A model generated the notes under the pieces. It saw only the letters and a list, made by a program, of their open reading frames with translations. It searched no databases and was not told the origin of the DNA. From positions 1 to 58,813 of the forward strand of contig JAGCVI010000017.1 in NCBI GenBank assembly GCA_017962445.1: a DNA stretch of 58,813 bases, read 5' to 3'. This document shows, one piece after another, positions 33,506-42,962 of this stretch. Position 1 is the stretch's first letter; every line of letters begins with the position of its first letter. Origin of the DNA: Bacteroidales bacterium (GTDB taxonomy: Bacteria > Bacteroidota > Bacteroidia > Bacteroidales > P3). Made by a program: the position numbers and the translations under genes.

Positions 33506-35716
33506 ATGGGAATTATTGGAAGTATCAGAAAACATTCATGGTTGGCAGTGCTGGTTGTCGGTATTGCCATTGTGCTTTTTATTCTTCAGGACTGCTCAAA
33601 AAACAGGACCCAAGACAGAACGGTAGCCAAGATTGGTAGTGATGCCATCGACATCGACGAGTTCTCAAGCAAGAAGGACAAACTCGCCTATCTTTACGGT
33701 ATCAGCGACAATAACGGTTACGAAATCAAGAACATTACTTGGCAGACCATCCTTCAGGAGCGTCTTATCGGCAAAGAGGCCAAGGCTCTTGGTATCGATG
33801 TCAGCAATGACGAGTTGAGCGACATGTTCTTTGGTCTTTTCCCCGACGAGGAAGTCGCAAGATTTGTTTACGGCATCACCGGCACATATTCTTCGGATGT
33901 TGCAAAGAGTGTTGAGAACATGATGATGAGCGATGACAGTAATGTCCCCGACTCGTTGAGAATCAAGTGGGCTCTCCTCAAGGAGCGTGTCCGCGAGAAC
34001 CGTATCCAGCAGAAATATGCTGCCATGGTTTTGCAGGGTTTCTATATGCCGACACCTCTCGTCGACAAGATTGCTGAAATCAAGAGCAAGAGCTATGATG
34101 CCCGTGTCGCCTTCCTGCCGTACAGCGATGCAAATGTTGAGATGACCGAGGCTGACTACAGAAACTACTACAACAACAACAGAAAGAAACTCAACTACTA
34201 TGCTTTCCTTAAGAATCCTGATGGCTGGCGTGATGTTTCTTATGTTGTTTTCACCGCCAAGCCGTCGCAAAGCGATATGACAGAGATTTCGAAAACCGTC
34301 AATGAGTGGTATGGCCATATCAAGACTCTCGAGGGTGACAGACTGATAAAATATGTCAACTCTCTCCAAGGCAAGGCTAAACCTTCCACCTATGTCTACG
34401 ATTCGACTTACTTGAAGATCTCCGATTTCAGCATGTCGTTGGCACAGGCTATCGAGAATGTTGAGGAAGGTGGTGTCATCCCGCCGACGATGCTCTCCAT
34501 GAGCGGTGTTTACAATAACAGCATAGACAAGGAGGTTTACATCAATGGCAACTACGTCACTGGTCGTGTGCTCTCAACCGAGATGCGTCCCGACAGCGTG
34601 CAGTTCTCCGCCATGATTATCCCCACTAATAAATATCCCGTCCAAAATGGTGCTCCTGCCGTTTCCACCACTCCCGAAGAGGCAAAGAAGATGCGTGACA
34701 ACGCTTTCGACTCCATCAAGAGCGGTTTGATTTCCTTCGAGGATGCCGTCAGACGCTATTCCAAGGCCGACACCAGCAAGGGCGGCGACCAGGGATGGAA
34801 TCTGGACAACTCGAGTGAGATGATGAACGAAATCGTCCATCATTCCGTTGGAGAAATCTTCGCCTATGAGTATCCTTCAGAGATGGGCTACCTGCTTATC
34901 AAGGTCACTGACAAGACCGAGCCTATTATGAAATACAGAGTTGCTTTGGCTGTCAAGACCGTCGAACCCAGCAACGCCACACGTGATGCTGCCAACGAAT
35001 TGGCTAACGAGTTCCTTGGCAAATACACCAATTGCAAAGACATGATTGCCGGTGCACAGGAAGACAACAGGGAATACAATACGGTCTCTGTTACAATTCT
35101 GTCTGACCAGTTTGATTCCAAAATAAAGAATGTCCGCGAACTGGTTCGTTGGGCTTACAACGAGGACACCAAAATCGGTGATGTCTATGGCGGTGTTGTG
35201 AATATCGACGACTACTACGTTGTTGCCGCTTTGAAAGATGTCTATAAACCCGGCCATCTCTCGTACAATCAGGCAAAAGAGCTGAATACCGAGTATTTCC
35301 AGCCTCTTGAGATAGCTGCCCGTATAGAGAAATGCGGTGAGCAGTTGGCCTCCAAGGCTACTGAAGCCATGAGTGGCGGCAAGAGCATTGATGCTGTTGC
35401 TTCTGCACTTGGTGTCCAGGTTGAGAATGCCAACGGTATTGTCTTCGGCGACAACAAGCTCGGCAGCACTGGCAGAAACCTTGAGTTCAAGGTCAATGGT
35501 ACCGTCGCCGCCAAGGGCAAGGGCCTTGTAGGTCCTGTTATTGGCAACAACGGTGTCTATGTCGTCAATGTGGACGCTGCCAACCAGATAGACAAACCCG
35601 TAGTTGAAACCCTCCGTAAGCAGTACGAGGATCAGGGTCGTTCCGGTATTCAAAATCTAATACAGATTCTCAAGAAACATACAAAAGTCGACGACAGCAA
35701 CCTTATCAATCAGTAA
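33506..35716 (+). CDS. PpiD/SurA-like periplasmic peptidyl-prolyl isomerase
   Basis: 736 residues. One N-terminal membrane span (about 11-28) anchors it in the inner membrane with the rest in the periplasm. Residues 40-240 form a SurA-N/PpiD chaperone region; a parvulin-type rotamase domain lies near 365-475, with ADTSKGGDQGWN matching the parvulin SKGGDLGW motif; and a C-terminal alpha/beta part follows. Residues VNEWYGHIKT to about 350 fill the space between. It probably helps outer-membrane and secreted proteins to fold. It has its own promoter and terminator, so it is a single-gene unit. Confidence 0.93.
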   Translation: MGIIGSIRKHSWLAVLVVGIAIVLFILQDCSKNRTQDRTVAKIGSDAIDIDEFSSKKDKLAYLYGISDNNGYEIKNITWQTILQERLIGKEAKALGIDVSNDELSDMFFGLFPDEEVARFVYGITGTYSSDVAKSVENMMMSDDSNVPDSLRIKWALLKERVRENRIQQKYAAMVLQGFYMPTPLVDKIAEIKSKSYDARVAFLPYSDANVEMTEADYRNYYNNNRKKLNYYAFLKNPDGWRDVSYVVFTAKPSQSDMTEISKTVNEWYGHIKTLEGDRLIKYVNSLQGKAKPSTYVYDSTYLKISDFSMSLAQAIENVEEGGVIPPTMLSMSGVYNNSIDKEVYINGNYVTGRVLSTEMRPDSVQFSAMIIPTNKYPVQNGAPAVSTTPEEAKKMRDNAFDSIKSGLISFEDAVRRYSKADTSKGGDQGWNLDNSSEMMNEIVHHSVGEIFAYEYPSEMGYLLIKVTDKTEPIMKYRVALAVKTVEPSNATRDAANELANEFLGKYTNCKDMIAGAQEDNREYNTVSVTILSDQFDSKIKNVRELVRWAYNEDTKIGDVYGGVVNIDDYYVVAALKDVYKPGHLSYNQAKELNTEYFQPLEIAARIEKCGEQLASKATEAMSGGKSIDAVASALGVQVENANGIVFGDNKLGSTGRNLEFKVNGTVAAKGKGLVGPVIGNNGVYVVNVDAANQIDKPVVETLRKQYEDQGRSGIQNLIQILKKHTKVDDSNLINQ

Positions 35717-35737
35717 GGTTCAGGTCGATTGATAAAG

Positions 35738-35779
35738 AAAAGGCGGTGCGAAAGAGTATTATTCAAGCACCGCCTTTTT
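35738..35779 (+). terminator. Strong terminator after PpiD-like gene
   Basis: AAAAGGCGGTGC and GCACCGCCTTTT form a perfect 12-base stem around a 17-base loop, ending in a T-run. Confidence 0.92.
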
Positions 35780-35802
35780 AAATTTAGCAAATAAGCAGTC
35801 AG

Positions 35803-36681
35803 TTGAGCAAAAGCGAGAAAATAGGATTCTTTGGCCGTATACGCCGTTTCTTCCGCCGCTTGTGGCGAGGCCGTCATACGATAGGCGACCTGGTCAAACA
35901 TCGGCATCGCTTCATCGTGCTCGACACCGATACTTTCAAGGAAAAAATATCATTCCAGCTTTCGGGAATGAATCTGTTCATCTTTTTTGGAATCACGTCA
36001 CTGGTGCTTATGTTTATCACTGCACTGCTGCTTGCATTGACTCCATTGCGTGAATTGATTCCAGGCTATTCCAATGCCGATGTGTCGGAACTTGCCTATT
36101 CCAATGCCAAGGTCGTCGATTCCCTTGAGGTGCAGCTTCACGCGCAGGAAGAGCTTCTTGCCGACATCCAGGATATCATGATGGGCCGCGACCCGTCGCA
36201 ACGTCACGCCTTGACAGAGCGGTCGCATGGCGACAGTTCGACGGTGGAGATGACTCCTTATCTGCATTCGCCGGAGGACAGCCTGTTGCGCGATGAGATG
36301 AGGCAACGCGGTGGCGACAGGAACTACGCTTGTCCGCTGCAGGGCAAAATAATAAGCAAGTTCAACGGCAACAGCGATGTCAACGGAATCACCATCGAAG
36401 GCAATCCTGGCGACAAGGTGTTGTCGATACAGAGCGGCATTGTGCTGATGACCGACAAAGGAACAGACAATGTCTATACTATTGTCATCCAGCATTCGGG
36501 TGTCGATTTGAGTATATACAAGGCTGCCGGTTCGTTGACGGTGTCGAGCGGCATGATGGTACAGGCTGGCGAAACCATCATGCAGCTCAAGGGTTCCGGT
36601 GGCAACAAGAAGCCGACGCTGTATTTCGAGATGTTGAAATCCGGCGAGGCGGTCAACCCTTCGCAATGGATTGTGTTTTAA
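35803..36681 (+). CDS. Membrane-anchored M23/LytM-domain protein with degenerate metal site
   Basis: 292 residues from a TTG start (MSKSEKIGFF); the next Met would cut into the membrane span. A basic N-terminus (GRIRRFFRRLWRGRH) precedes one span at about 58-80, a short coil, then a C-terminal LytM fold at about 185-290. The fold is recognisable (GDKVLSIQSGIVLMTDKG, QHSGVDLSIYKAAGSL, VQAGETIMQL, LYFEMLKSGEAVNPSQWI), but the HxxxD motif is absent (FNGNSDVNG) and the HxH ligand is replaced by LYFE. It is therefore probably non-catalytic, like EnvC/NlpD regulators of amidases. It starts 24 bases before dxr and may share that operon. Confidence 0.85.
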   Translation: MSKSEKIGFFGRIRRFFRRLWRGRHTIGDLVKHRHRFIVLDTDTFKEKISFQLSGMNLFIFFGITSLVLMFITALLLALTPLRELIPGYSNADVSELAYSNAKVVDSLEVQLHAQEELLADIQDIMMGRDPSQRHALTERSHGDSSTVEMTPYLHSPEDSLLRDEMRQRGGDRNYACPLQGKIISKFNGNSDVNGITIEGNPGDKVLSIQSGIVLMTDKGTDNVYTIVIQHSGVDLSIYKAAGSLTVSSGMMVQAGETIMQLKGSGGNKKPTLYFEMLKSGEAVNPSQWIVF

Positions 36682-36705
36682 CCCCGTAATCAATCTACAA
36701 TAATA

Positions 36706-37875
36706 ATGAACAAGAAACGCTTAGCCATTCTGGGTTCTACAGGCTCGATAGGAACACAGACGCTCAATGTGGTGAGGCGTCATAGCGACCTTTTAGAGGT
36801 CGAGGCTCTCGTGGCTGGCAGCAATGCCGACTTGTTGATAGAGCAGGCTTTGGAGTTCAACCCCAATATGATTGTCATTGCCGACAAAAGCCAGTATTCC
36901 AAAGTCAACGAGGCGATGAAAGCCACCGATGTCAAGGTCTTCGCAGGTGCCGAGTCTATAGGTCCTGTTGTGGAGATGGACAGCGTTGACCTAGTCATGG
37001 CCGCCATTGTTGGTTTCGCAGGCCTGCAGCCTACCTTGCGTGCTGTGCAGGCTGGCAAGACTGTGGCGTTGGCCAACAAGGAGACGATGGTCGTGGCGGG
37101 CGACATAGTGACTGCCGAGGCCCGCAGGCACGGTGTGGCCATCCTGCCTGTCGACTCAGAGCATTCGGCTATCTTCCAGACCTTGCAGGGCGAGTCGGGC
37201 ATGCAGGCCGACGGCCTTTTCATCAACAAGATAGACAAGATATTGCTCACTGCGTCGGGTGGACCTCTGTTTGGACGCAGTCGTGACGAGATACAGTCGG
37301 TGACTCTCGACGAGGTGCTGAAACACCCCAACTGGAAGATGGGCCGCAAAGTGACCATCGACTCTGCAAGCCTGATGAACAAGGGTCTTGAGGTTATCGA
37401 GGCCAAATGGCTGTTCGGCGTTGAGGCCGACAGGATAGAGGTGCTGGTGCATCCGCAAAGCATCGTCCACTCGATGGTGCAGTTTGAGGATGGTTCCATC
37501 AAAGCCCAGCTGGGCACTCCCACCATGGAGACACCGATACAGTATGCACTCAGCTATCCAAGGCGTATCGAGAGCCATATCCCCCGTTTCAGTTTCTACG
37601 ACCATCCGGAGCTCACCTTTTTCCGTCCCGACACCGACACGTTCCGCTGTCTGCCGCTGGCATACGAAGCCATTGGCCGTGGCGGCAACATACCGTGTGT
37701 CATGAATGCCGCCAACGAAGTTGCGGTGCAACGCTTCATAGAGGGTCGCATACCGTTTCTGGCAATTGCCGATTTCGTCGCCGAGGCCATGGCCAAGGCT
37801 CCATATATAGCAAAGCCCACCATCGATGATTTGCTTGAATCGGACAAAATGACGCGGCAGCAATACAATAATTAG
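36706..37875 (+). CDS. dxr: 1-deoxy-D-xylulose-5-phosphate reductoisomerase
   Basis: 389 residues, usual length. Second step of the MEP isoprenoid pathway, forming MEP from DXP with NADPH. Marks: LAILGSTGSIGTQTL (NADPH loop 10-16), ALANKETMVVAG, the metal-binding LPVDSEHSAIFQ, TASGGPLFGR, the HPNWKMGRKVTIDSASLMNKGLEVIEA block split across 205-232, and the PQSIVHSMVQF loop. It sits between the LytM-like gene and rseP, a common order in Bacteroidetes. Confidence 0.98.
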   Translation: MNKKRLAILGSTGSIGTQTLNVVRRHSDLLEVEALVAGSNADLLIEQALEFNPNMIVIADKSQYSKVNEAMKATDVKVFAGAESIGPVVEMDSVDLVMAAIVGFAGLQPTLRAVQAGKTVALANKETMVVAGDIVTAEARRHGVAILPVDSEHSAIFQTLQGESGMQADGLFINKIDKILLTASGGPLFGRSRDEIQSVTLDEVLKHPNWKMGRKVTIDSASLMNKGLEVIEAKWLFGVEADRIEVLVHPQSIVHSMVQFEDGSIKAQLGTPTMETPIQYALSYPRRIESHIPRFSFYDHPELTFFRPDTDTFRCLPLAYEAIGRGGNIPCVMNAANEVAVQRFIEGRIPFLAIADFVAEAMAKAPYIAKPTIDDLLESDKMTRQQYNN

Positions 37876-37923
37876 CGTTTCAAGTCGTTATCCATTTCCT
37901 TAAACAGATAAAAAAGATAAGTT

Positions 37924-39396
37924 TTGAAAATAATAGCTTTACTACTCAGTCTCTCGTTACTTGTGTTCACACACGAGCTGGGACATTTCTTCTTTGCACG
38001 CCTGTTCAAAACGCGTGTACGCCGATTCTACCTGTTTTTCAACTGGAAGTTCTCAATCCTGAAAGCCAAGAAATTTGGCGGTAAATGGCATTTCCTTTTC
38101 TTCAACGCCAAGACTCCCGACGAATGGGACGAGAAAAACCTTGCCCCTGAGGACCAGGACAACACCCTGTGGGGCATCGGCTGGATTCCGCTGGGCGGAT
38201 ATTGCGACATCGCTGGCATGATTGACGAAACCAAGAGTGCCGACGACCTTGAAAGCGAACCGCAGCCGTGGGAATACCGCTCAAAGAAGGCTTGGCAGCG
38301 TCTCTGCATCATCAGTGGTGGCGTGCTTGTCAATTTCATATCGGCATTGCTGATATACAGCTGTATGTTTGCACATTGGGGCAAGAACGAACTGCCTTTG
38401 CGCAACGCCAAGCTGGGATATGACTACCATGAAAAGTTGCTTGCCGAGGGCTTTCAGAACGGCGATATCATCTATGCCCTCGATGGCGAAGAGATGATAG
38501 AGGACGATAAAACCTATGAAAAGCTCCTGCTTGACAATCCGAATACAGTCTCGGTGCTTCGTAATTTCCATTTTTCAGACACTGCCTATTCGTACAATGA
38601 AGACAGCAGCTTGGTTACCATGAGCATTACGGAACGCGACACCACGATGCTATGCGACATTGAGTTGAAGCACAAGATAACCGAAATCGTTGACCCGCAA
38701 GACAGCAAGCCCCTATTCGCTTACCGCAGGCCTTTCGTTGCCAAGGACTTTGCCCCCGGGTCGGCAGCCAAGAAGGCGGGCATGCAGCCTGGCGACAGCG
38801 TGGTTCGTGTCAACGGCAAGCCGATGGCATGCTATACTGAGATTTCCGGCGAACTGGCCAACAGCAAGGACAAGACCATCGTAATCGGATTCATCCGCAA
38901 TGGAGCGTACGACTCGGTTGCTGTCGATGTCGACGGCAGCGGCAAGATAGGTGTCTATTTGATGGATCCTGTCGAAGATGGCCTTTTCGAGGTGACACAC
39001 ATCGACTACAACTTCTTCCAGGCCATACCGGTAGGAATATCCTATGGTTGGAATCAGCTTGTAACATACACAAAATCGCTCAAGATACTTTTTACCAAGG
39101 ATGGCTACAAAGGCCTTGGCGGCTTTGGCACCCTTGGCGGACTCTTCCCTTCGAAATGGAACTGGTATGCCTTCTGGTCTATAACCGCATTCCTCGCCAT
39201 CATCCTGGCCTTTATGAACGTCATACCTATCCCTGGTCTTGACGGTGGACATATACTCTTCACGTTATGGGAGATAATCACCCGTCGCAAACCGAGTGAG
39301 AAATTCCTTGAGATTTCGCAGACCATCGGAATGCTGCTCCTGTTGGCGCTGCTCATCCTCGCCAACGGCAACGACATTCTGCGGTTTTTCAAATAA
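37924..39396 (+). CDS. rseP: Site-2 protease RseP (M50)
   Basis: 490 residues from a TTG start. An intramembrane zinc protease that releases anti-sigma factors and clears signal peptides. The zinc motif HELGH is at 17-21 in the first membrane span; a PDZ-like domain (VAKDFAPGSAAKKAGMQPGDSVVRVNG) lies near 275-345; the last spans hold MNVIPIPGLDGGHILFTL with the third metal ligand. The anti-sigma protein at 1156-1719 is a possible, unproven substrate type. It follows dxr by 48 bases and is six bases ahead of the LptF/G-like gene. Confidence 0.95.
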   Translation: MKIIALLLSLSLLVFTHELGHFFFARLFKTRVRRFYLFFNWKFSILKAKKFGGKWHFLFFNAKTPDEWDEKNLAPEDQDNTLWGIGWIPLGGYCDIAGMIDETKSADDLESEPQPWEYRSKKAWQRLCIISGGVLVNFISALLIYSCMFAHWGKNELPLRNAKLGYDYHEKLLAEGFQNGDIIYALDGEEMIEDDKTYEKLLLDNPNTVSVLRNFHFSDTAYSYNEDSSLVTMSITERDTTMLCDIELKHKITEIVDPQDSKPLFAYRRPFVAKDFAPGSAAKKAGMQPGDSVVRVNGKPMACYTEISGELANSKDKTIVIGFIRNGAYDSVAVDVDGSGKIGVYLMDPVEDGLFEVTHIDYNFFQAIPVGISYGWNQLVTYTKSLKILFTKDGYKGLGGFGTLGGLFPSKWNWYAFWSITAFLAIILAFMNVIPIPGLDGGHILFTLWEIITRRKPSEKFLEISQTIGMLLLLALLILANGNDILRFFK

Positions 39397-39402
39397 AAGG
39401 TC

Positions 39403-40740
39403 ATGAAAAAGCTGGACAAGCTCATAGTGAAGTCATTCGTTGGCCCGTTGCTGCTGACGTTTGTCATTGCTGTGTTTGTCCTTCTTATGCAGTTCATTTG
39501 GAAATATGTCGACGATATTGCCGGCAAAGGCCTATCGGTAGGTGTCATCCTTGAGCTGCTTCTCGATGCCTCGGCCACCTTTGTGCCTATGGCCATGCCG
39601 ATTGCAGTGCTCTTCGCCTCAATCATGACCATGGGCAACCTCGGAGAACGCTACGAGCTGGTGGCAATAAAAAGCGGTGGCATCCCCCTGTGGCGTGCTT
39701 TCGTTCCGATGGGGATAATAGTGTTGCTGCTGACAGGCGTTGCCTATGTCTTTGCCGATTACGTCATGCCATCGGCAGTGCTCAAGTACCGCACCACTCT
39801 TTACGACATCACGCGCAAGAAGCCGGCACTCAACATCCGTCCGGGCGAATACTATTCCGACATCGACGACTTCGTTATTCGTGTCGACGAGAAGGACAAG
39901 GACGGCAAGACGCTGCACGGCATTACAATCTACGACAAGCGCAACAACGCCGGACAGCCCGATGTGGTGGTGGCGCGCAACGGCATGATGCAGACCACTC
40001 CCGACGAGCGTTACCTTATCTTCACACTGTATGACGGCTGCTCATACAGCGAATCGAGCAACAAGGAAAACGCCAAGTCGAATCCCTTTACACGCATCAA
40101 GTTTTCGAAGAACGTGATGTCGTTCGACATGTCGCAGTTCGCGTTCGACAAGTCCGAAGACAGGACTCTGAAGGGCGGGTACCAGATGATGAACATCGCT
40201 CAGCTTGACTCGAACATCAACAATCTTGAGGCCAAGCTGGCAAAGGATCTGCACTCCCATGTGTTAGGCATCAAGGTGCGTAAGCAATTGCCCGACGTGG
40301 GCAGCGGGGGAGGGGAGAAGAGAGCTCCGATTGACCTGGTCAACACCCTCGACAAGCAGCATCAGTTCCGCGCTGTCAGCTCAGCGGCTACCAAGGCTGA
40401 ACGGTACCTTGGCATTGCGAGGATGAATACCCAGACTTATATCTCGCAGAACGAATACATCCGTAGACACTATATCGAATGGCACCGCAAATTCACACTG
40501 TCGGTTGCCTGCATCGTTCTTTTCCTTGTAGGGGCACCGTTCGGTTCTGTTGTACGCAAAGGCGGTCTCGGCCTGCCGCTCGTGGCGTCGCTGTTGTTTT
40601 TCGTGCTCTACTATGTCGTTGGAATGATAGCCGAAAAAGCGGTTCGCGAGTCGGCCATAGGCACCTATGGAATGTGGATTTCCACATTTGTTATGTTACC
40701 TATAGGTATTTATCTAATATACAGGGCTGTACGCAACTAA
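39403..40740 (+). CDS. LptF/LptG family (YjgP/YjgQ) permease
   Basis: 445 residues. An inner-membrane subunit of the LPS export ABC transporter, working with LptB and LptC. Three spans at the N-terminus (about 13-35, 55-78, 103-122) include the GERYELVAIKSGGIPLWRAF coupling region; a periplasmic beta-jellyroll part follows (about 140-360); three more spans close the protein, with VACIVLFLVGAPFGSVVRKGG typical of the family. The family name is clear but F versus G cannot be told by eye. Last gene of the dxr-rseP group. Confidence 0.93.
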   Translation: MKKLDKLIVKSFVGPLLLTFVIAVFVLLMQFIWKYVDDIAGKGLSVGVILELLLDASATFVPMAMPIAVLFASIMTMGNLGERYELVAIKSGGIPLWRAFVPMGIIVLLLTGVAYVFADYVMPSAVLKYRTTLYDITRKKPALNIRPGEYYSDIDDFVIRVDEKDKDGKTLHGITIYDKRNNAGQPDVVVARNGMMQTTPDERYLIFTLYDGCSYSESSNKENAKSNPFTRIKFSKNVMSFDMSQFAFDKSEDRTLKGGYQMMNIAQLDSNINNLEAKLAKDLHSHVLGIKVRKQLPDVGSGGGEKRAPIDLVNTLDKQHQFRAVSSAATKAERYLGIARMNTQTYISQNEYIRRHYIEWHRKFTLSVACIVLFLVGAPFGSVVRKGGLGLPLVASLLFFVLYYVVGMIAEKAVRESAIGTYGMWISTFVMLPIGIYLIYRAVRN

Positions 40741-40863
40741 AAAGTTAAAAAAAATAAGTTAAATACTAATTATGCAATTATTTAGTTAAAACTAAGGCGA
40801 AAGTGTTTCACGTTTTAGGTGGAATACTGAATTAAAGCGAGTTAAACTAAATTTTTTAGCATA

Positions 40864-41943
40864 ATGAACGATTTTTTTGTTTCCGGAATCCAGCAAGTAG
40901 GAGTGGGGTGTGTCAATTTTGAAGAGGCATGGCGTTGGTATATCGACATGTTCCAGATGAATGTGCGTATCCTTGAAGACGACACCGTCGCAGAGCGTAT
41001 GCTTCCCTATACTGGTGGCAAGGCTCAGAAGCGTCACGCATGCATAGCTGTCAACCTGCAGGGCGGCGGCGGATTCGAGATATGGCAATACAGCGAGCGC
41101 AAGCCCCAGCCGATTGATTTTGAAATCCAGGTTGCCGATCTCGGCATATTTGCAGCCAGAATAAAAAGCCGTGATGTCAATGCTTTCCATGACGAGCTTA
41201 TATCAAAATATCCAAAAGTAGGTCCCGTTTCGTCGATGCCCGACGGACAGCGTTGTTTTGTGGTCGAGGACCCCTGGGGCAACTATTTCCAGGTCGTTGA
41301 AGATGCCTCGATATTCATTGAGCAGAAAACCCTCAGTGGCGGTATTGTAGGTGCCATGACTGGCTGTTCGGACATTGACCGCACCATACCTCTCTATCGC
41401 GATGTGCTTGGCTATGATCGTGTTGTGTACGACGAGACTGGCGTTTTCGACGATTTTGCATTCATGAGGGGAGGCTCGCAGCGTTACCGTCGCGTTCGTC
41501 TGGCATCGAGTTCTCCTCGCAAGGGTGCCTTCGTCCCCCTCTTTGGCGACAGCACCATCGAGTTGGCGCAGGCTCTTGACCGCACCCCTCGCAAGATTTA
41601 CGAAGGCCGCTATTGGGGTGATCCTGGATTCATTCAGATCTGTTTCGATGTCACCAACATGCGTGCGCTCGAGCAGCACTGCAACGCCCTTGGATTCCCA
41701 TTCACGGTCGACAGCTGCAAGGACAACGCCCATTTCGACATGGGCGAGGCCAGCGGCCACTTCACCTATATTGAAGATCCCGACGGCACTTTGATAGAGT
41801 TGGTCGAGGCGCATAAGCTGACCATCCTGAAACGTCCGCACATTTACATAAATATGCTGAAACGCAAGCGCGAAAAGCCGTTCCCGAAGGTCTTTTTCAG
41901 GCTGATGGGAATGAACAAGGTGGATTTCAGCAAGAAGAAATAA
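40864..41943 (+). CDS. Two-domain VOC (glyoxalase/dioxygenase-fold) protein leading the Hdr-like operon
   Basis: 359 residues. Two VOC modules: residues about 6-150 (ending DPWGNYFQVVED) and about 158-318 (ending DPDGTLIELVEAH). Each module keeps the Glu of the last strand, but the first-strand His usually used for metal is Gln (IQQVGVGC) in module 1 and absent in module 2 (VGAMTGCSD), so metal binding is likely altered. A basic C-terminal tail follows. The family includes methylmalonyl-CoA epimerase, glyoxalase and ring-cleaving dioxygenases; none can be assigned here. It lies 17 bases before the first Hdr-like gene and is probably co-transcribed, so its substrate may be linked to that complex. 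Confidence 0.8.
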   Translation: MNDFFVSGIQQVGVGCVNFEEAWRWYIDMFQMNVRILEDDTVAERMLPYTGGKAQKRHACIAVNLQGGGGFEIWQYSERKPQPIDFEIQVADLGIFAARIKSRDVNAFHDELISKYPKVGPVSSMPDGQRCFVVEDPWGNYFQVVEDASIFIEQKTLSGGIVGAMTGCSDIDRTIPLYRDVLGYDRVVYDETGVFDDFAFMRGGSQRYRRVRLASSSPRKGAFVPLFGDSTIELAQALDRTPRKIYEGRYWGDPGFIQICFDVTNMRALEQHCNALGFPFTVDSCKDNAHFDMGEASGHFTYIEDPDGTLIELVEAHKLTILKRPHIYINMLKRKREKPFPKVFFRLMGMNKVDFSKKK

Positions 41944-41960
41944 TTGACAGTATAGAACCT

Positions 41961-42566
41961 ATGAGTAACATTGTTGACTATATAAAGCAGGATGTTCGTG
42001 CCGACGAGGCTCTCAAAGCCTGCATGAACTGCGGCATGTGTACCGCTGTCTGCCCGGCAGCCGAGTTCTACGATTACGACCCGCGTCGCATCTGTGACAT
42101 TGTGCAGCGTGGCAACGAGGTTGAAATCGAACATCTTCTGAAAAGCGAGACGATATGGTATTGCGGCCAGTGCATGTCGTGCAAGACCCGTTGTCCGCGA
42201 GGCAATGTGCCTGGCGAGCTGATCTCGGTTCTGCGCCGCGCATCCCAGGAGCTGGGCTACTTCACTGAAAGCGAGAAAGGGCTTCAGCAGAAACAACTGA
42301 TGAACACCATCGAGAGCAATATCCTCGAGATTGGTTACTGCGTGCATCCCGACAGGGTCGACCCTGACTATCACCCCGAGCAGGGACCTATCTGGGAATG
42401 GTATCGCGAGAATATTGAGGAGATTGCCCCCAAGCTTGGTGCCAACTACCATGGCGAGGGTCCGGGAGCTCTGCGCAACATACCACAGGAGGATTTGGAC
42501 GAGGTGCGTTGCATCTTTGAGGTCACGGGTGGCATGAAATTGCGCGACAAAGTGATGGATGCATAA
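41961..42566 (+). CDS. hdrC: HdrC-like 4Fe-4S protein
   Basis: 201 residues. Two [4Fe-4S] motifs: Cys21-24-27-31 (CMNCGMCTAVCP) and Cys68-71-74-78 (CGQCMSCKTRCP), spaced as in heterodisulfide reductase subunit C, whose role is to pass electrons between HdrA and HdrB. The C-terminal half is longer than in simple ferredoxins (HPDRVDPDYHPEQGPIWEWY onwards) and lacks Cys motifs. No signal or membrane segment, so cytoplasmic. Second gene of the operon. Confidence 0.9.
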   Translation: MSNIVDYIKQDVRADEALKACMNCGMCTAVCPAAEFYDYDPRRICDIVQRGNEVEIEHLLKSETIWYCGQCMSCKTRCPRGNVPGELISVLRRASQELGYFTESEKGLQQKQLMNTIESNILEIGYCVHPDRVDPDYHPEQGPIWEWYRENIEEIAPKLGANYHGEGPGALRNIPQEDLDEVRCIFEVTGGMKLRDKVMDA

Positions 42567-42593
42567 ATGATGGATAATAGATAGTTAATATAT

Positions 42594-42962
42594 ATGAAAG
42601 ATTTTGGATTCACCATATCTAAGGGACGCTCCCTCGATCTTGACAATCTGCAGCAGGACAGGGTTGACAAGCTCCTTGAGTTGGTGCCCTCCTACAAGTT
42701 GTGCATAGGCTGCGGTGGCTGCACAGCCTCCTGTTCGGCCGCTGGCTTCACCGACTTCAACATAAGGCGCATACACACCTCTTTTTTACGTGCAAGGTAT
42801 GATGATCTCGACAAGCAGCTCCAGAAGTGTATGCTCTGTGGCAAGTGCACATTGGTATGTCCTCGTGGTGTCAATACCCGTGCGCTGATTATCAACATGC
42901 GGCGTATCCTTGCCGGTGTCGACAGCGTCACTGTCAACGAGGAGAAAGGAGTGGTTCTATGA
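42594..42962 (+). CDS. Second, short HdrC-like 4Fe-4S protein
   Basis: 122 residues. Two [4Fe-4S] motifs: Cys37-40-43-47 (CIGCGGCTASCS) and Cys79-82-85-89 (CMLCGKCTLVCP). Its spacing and length are those of a minimal HdrC-type electron carrier, distinct in sequence from the 41961 gene, so two HdrC-like carriers are encoded side by side. Its stop overlaps the start of the next gene (ATGA), implying equal synthesis of this carrier and the membrane subunit. Confidence 0.88.
   Translation: MKDFGFTISKGRSLDLDNLQQDRVDKLLELVPSYKLCIGCGGCTASCSAAGFTDFNIRRIHTSFLRARYDDLDKQLQKCMLCGKCTLVCPRGVNTRALIINMRRILAGVDSVTVNEEKGVVL

Noticed and set aside
40804-40819. Possible fourth parS site (TGTTTCACGT then TTTAGG)
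   Set aside because: Only the left half matches; the right half of the palindrome is lost, and it is far from the cluster.
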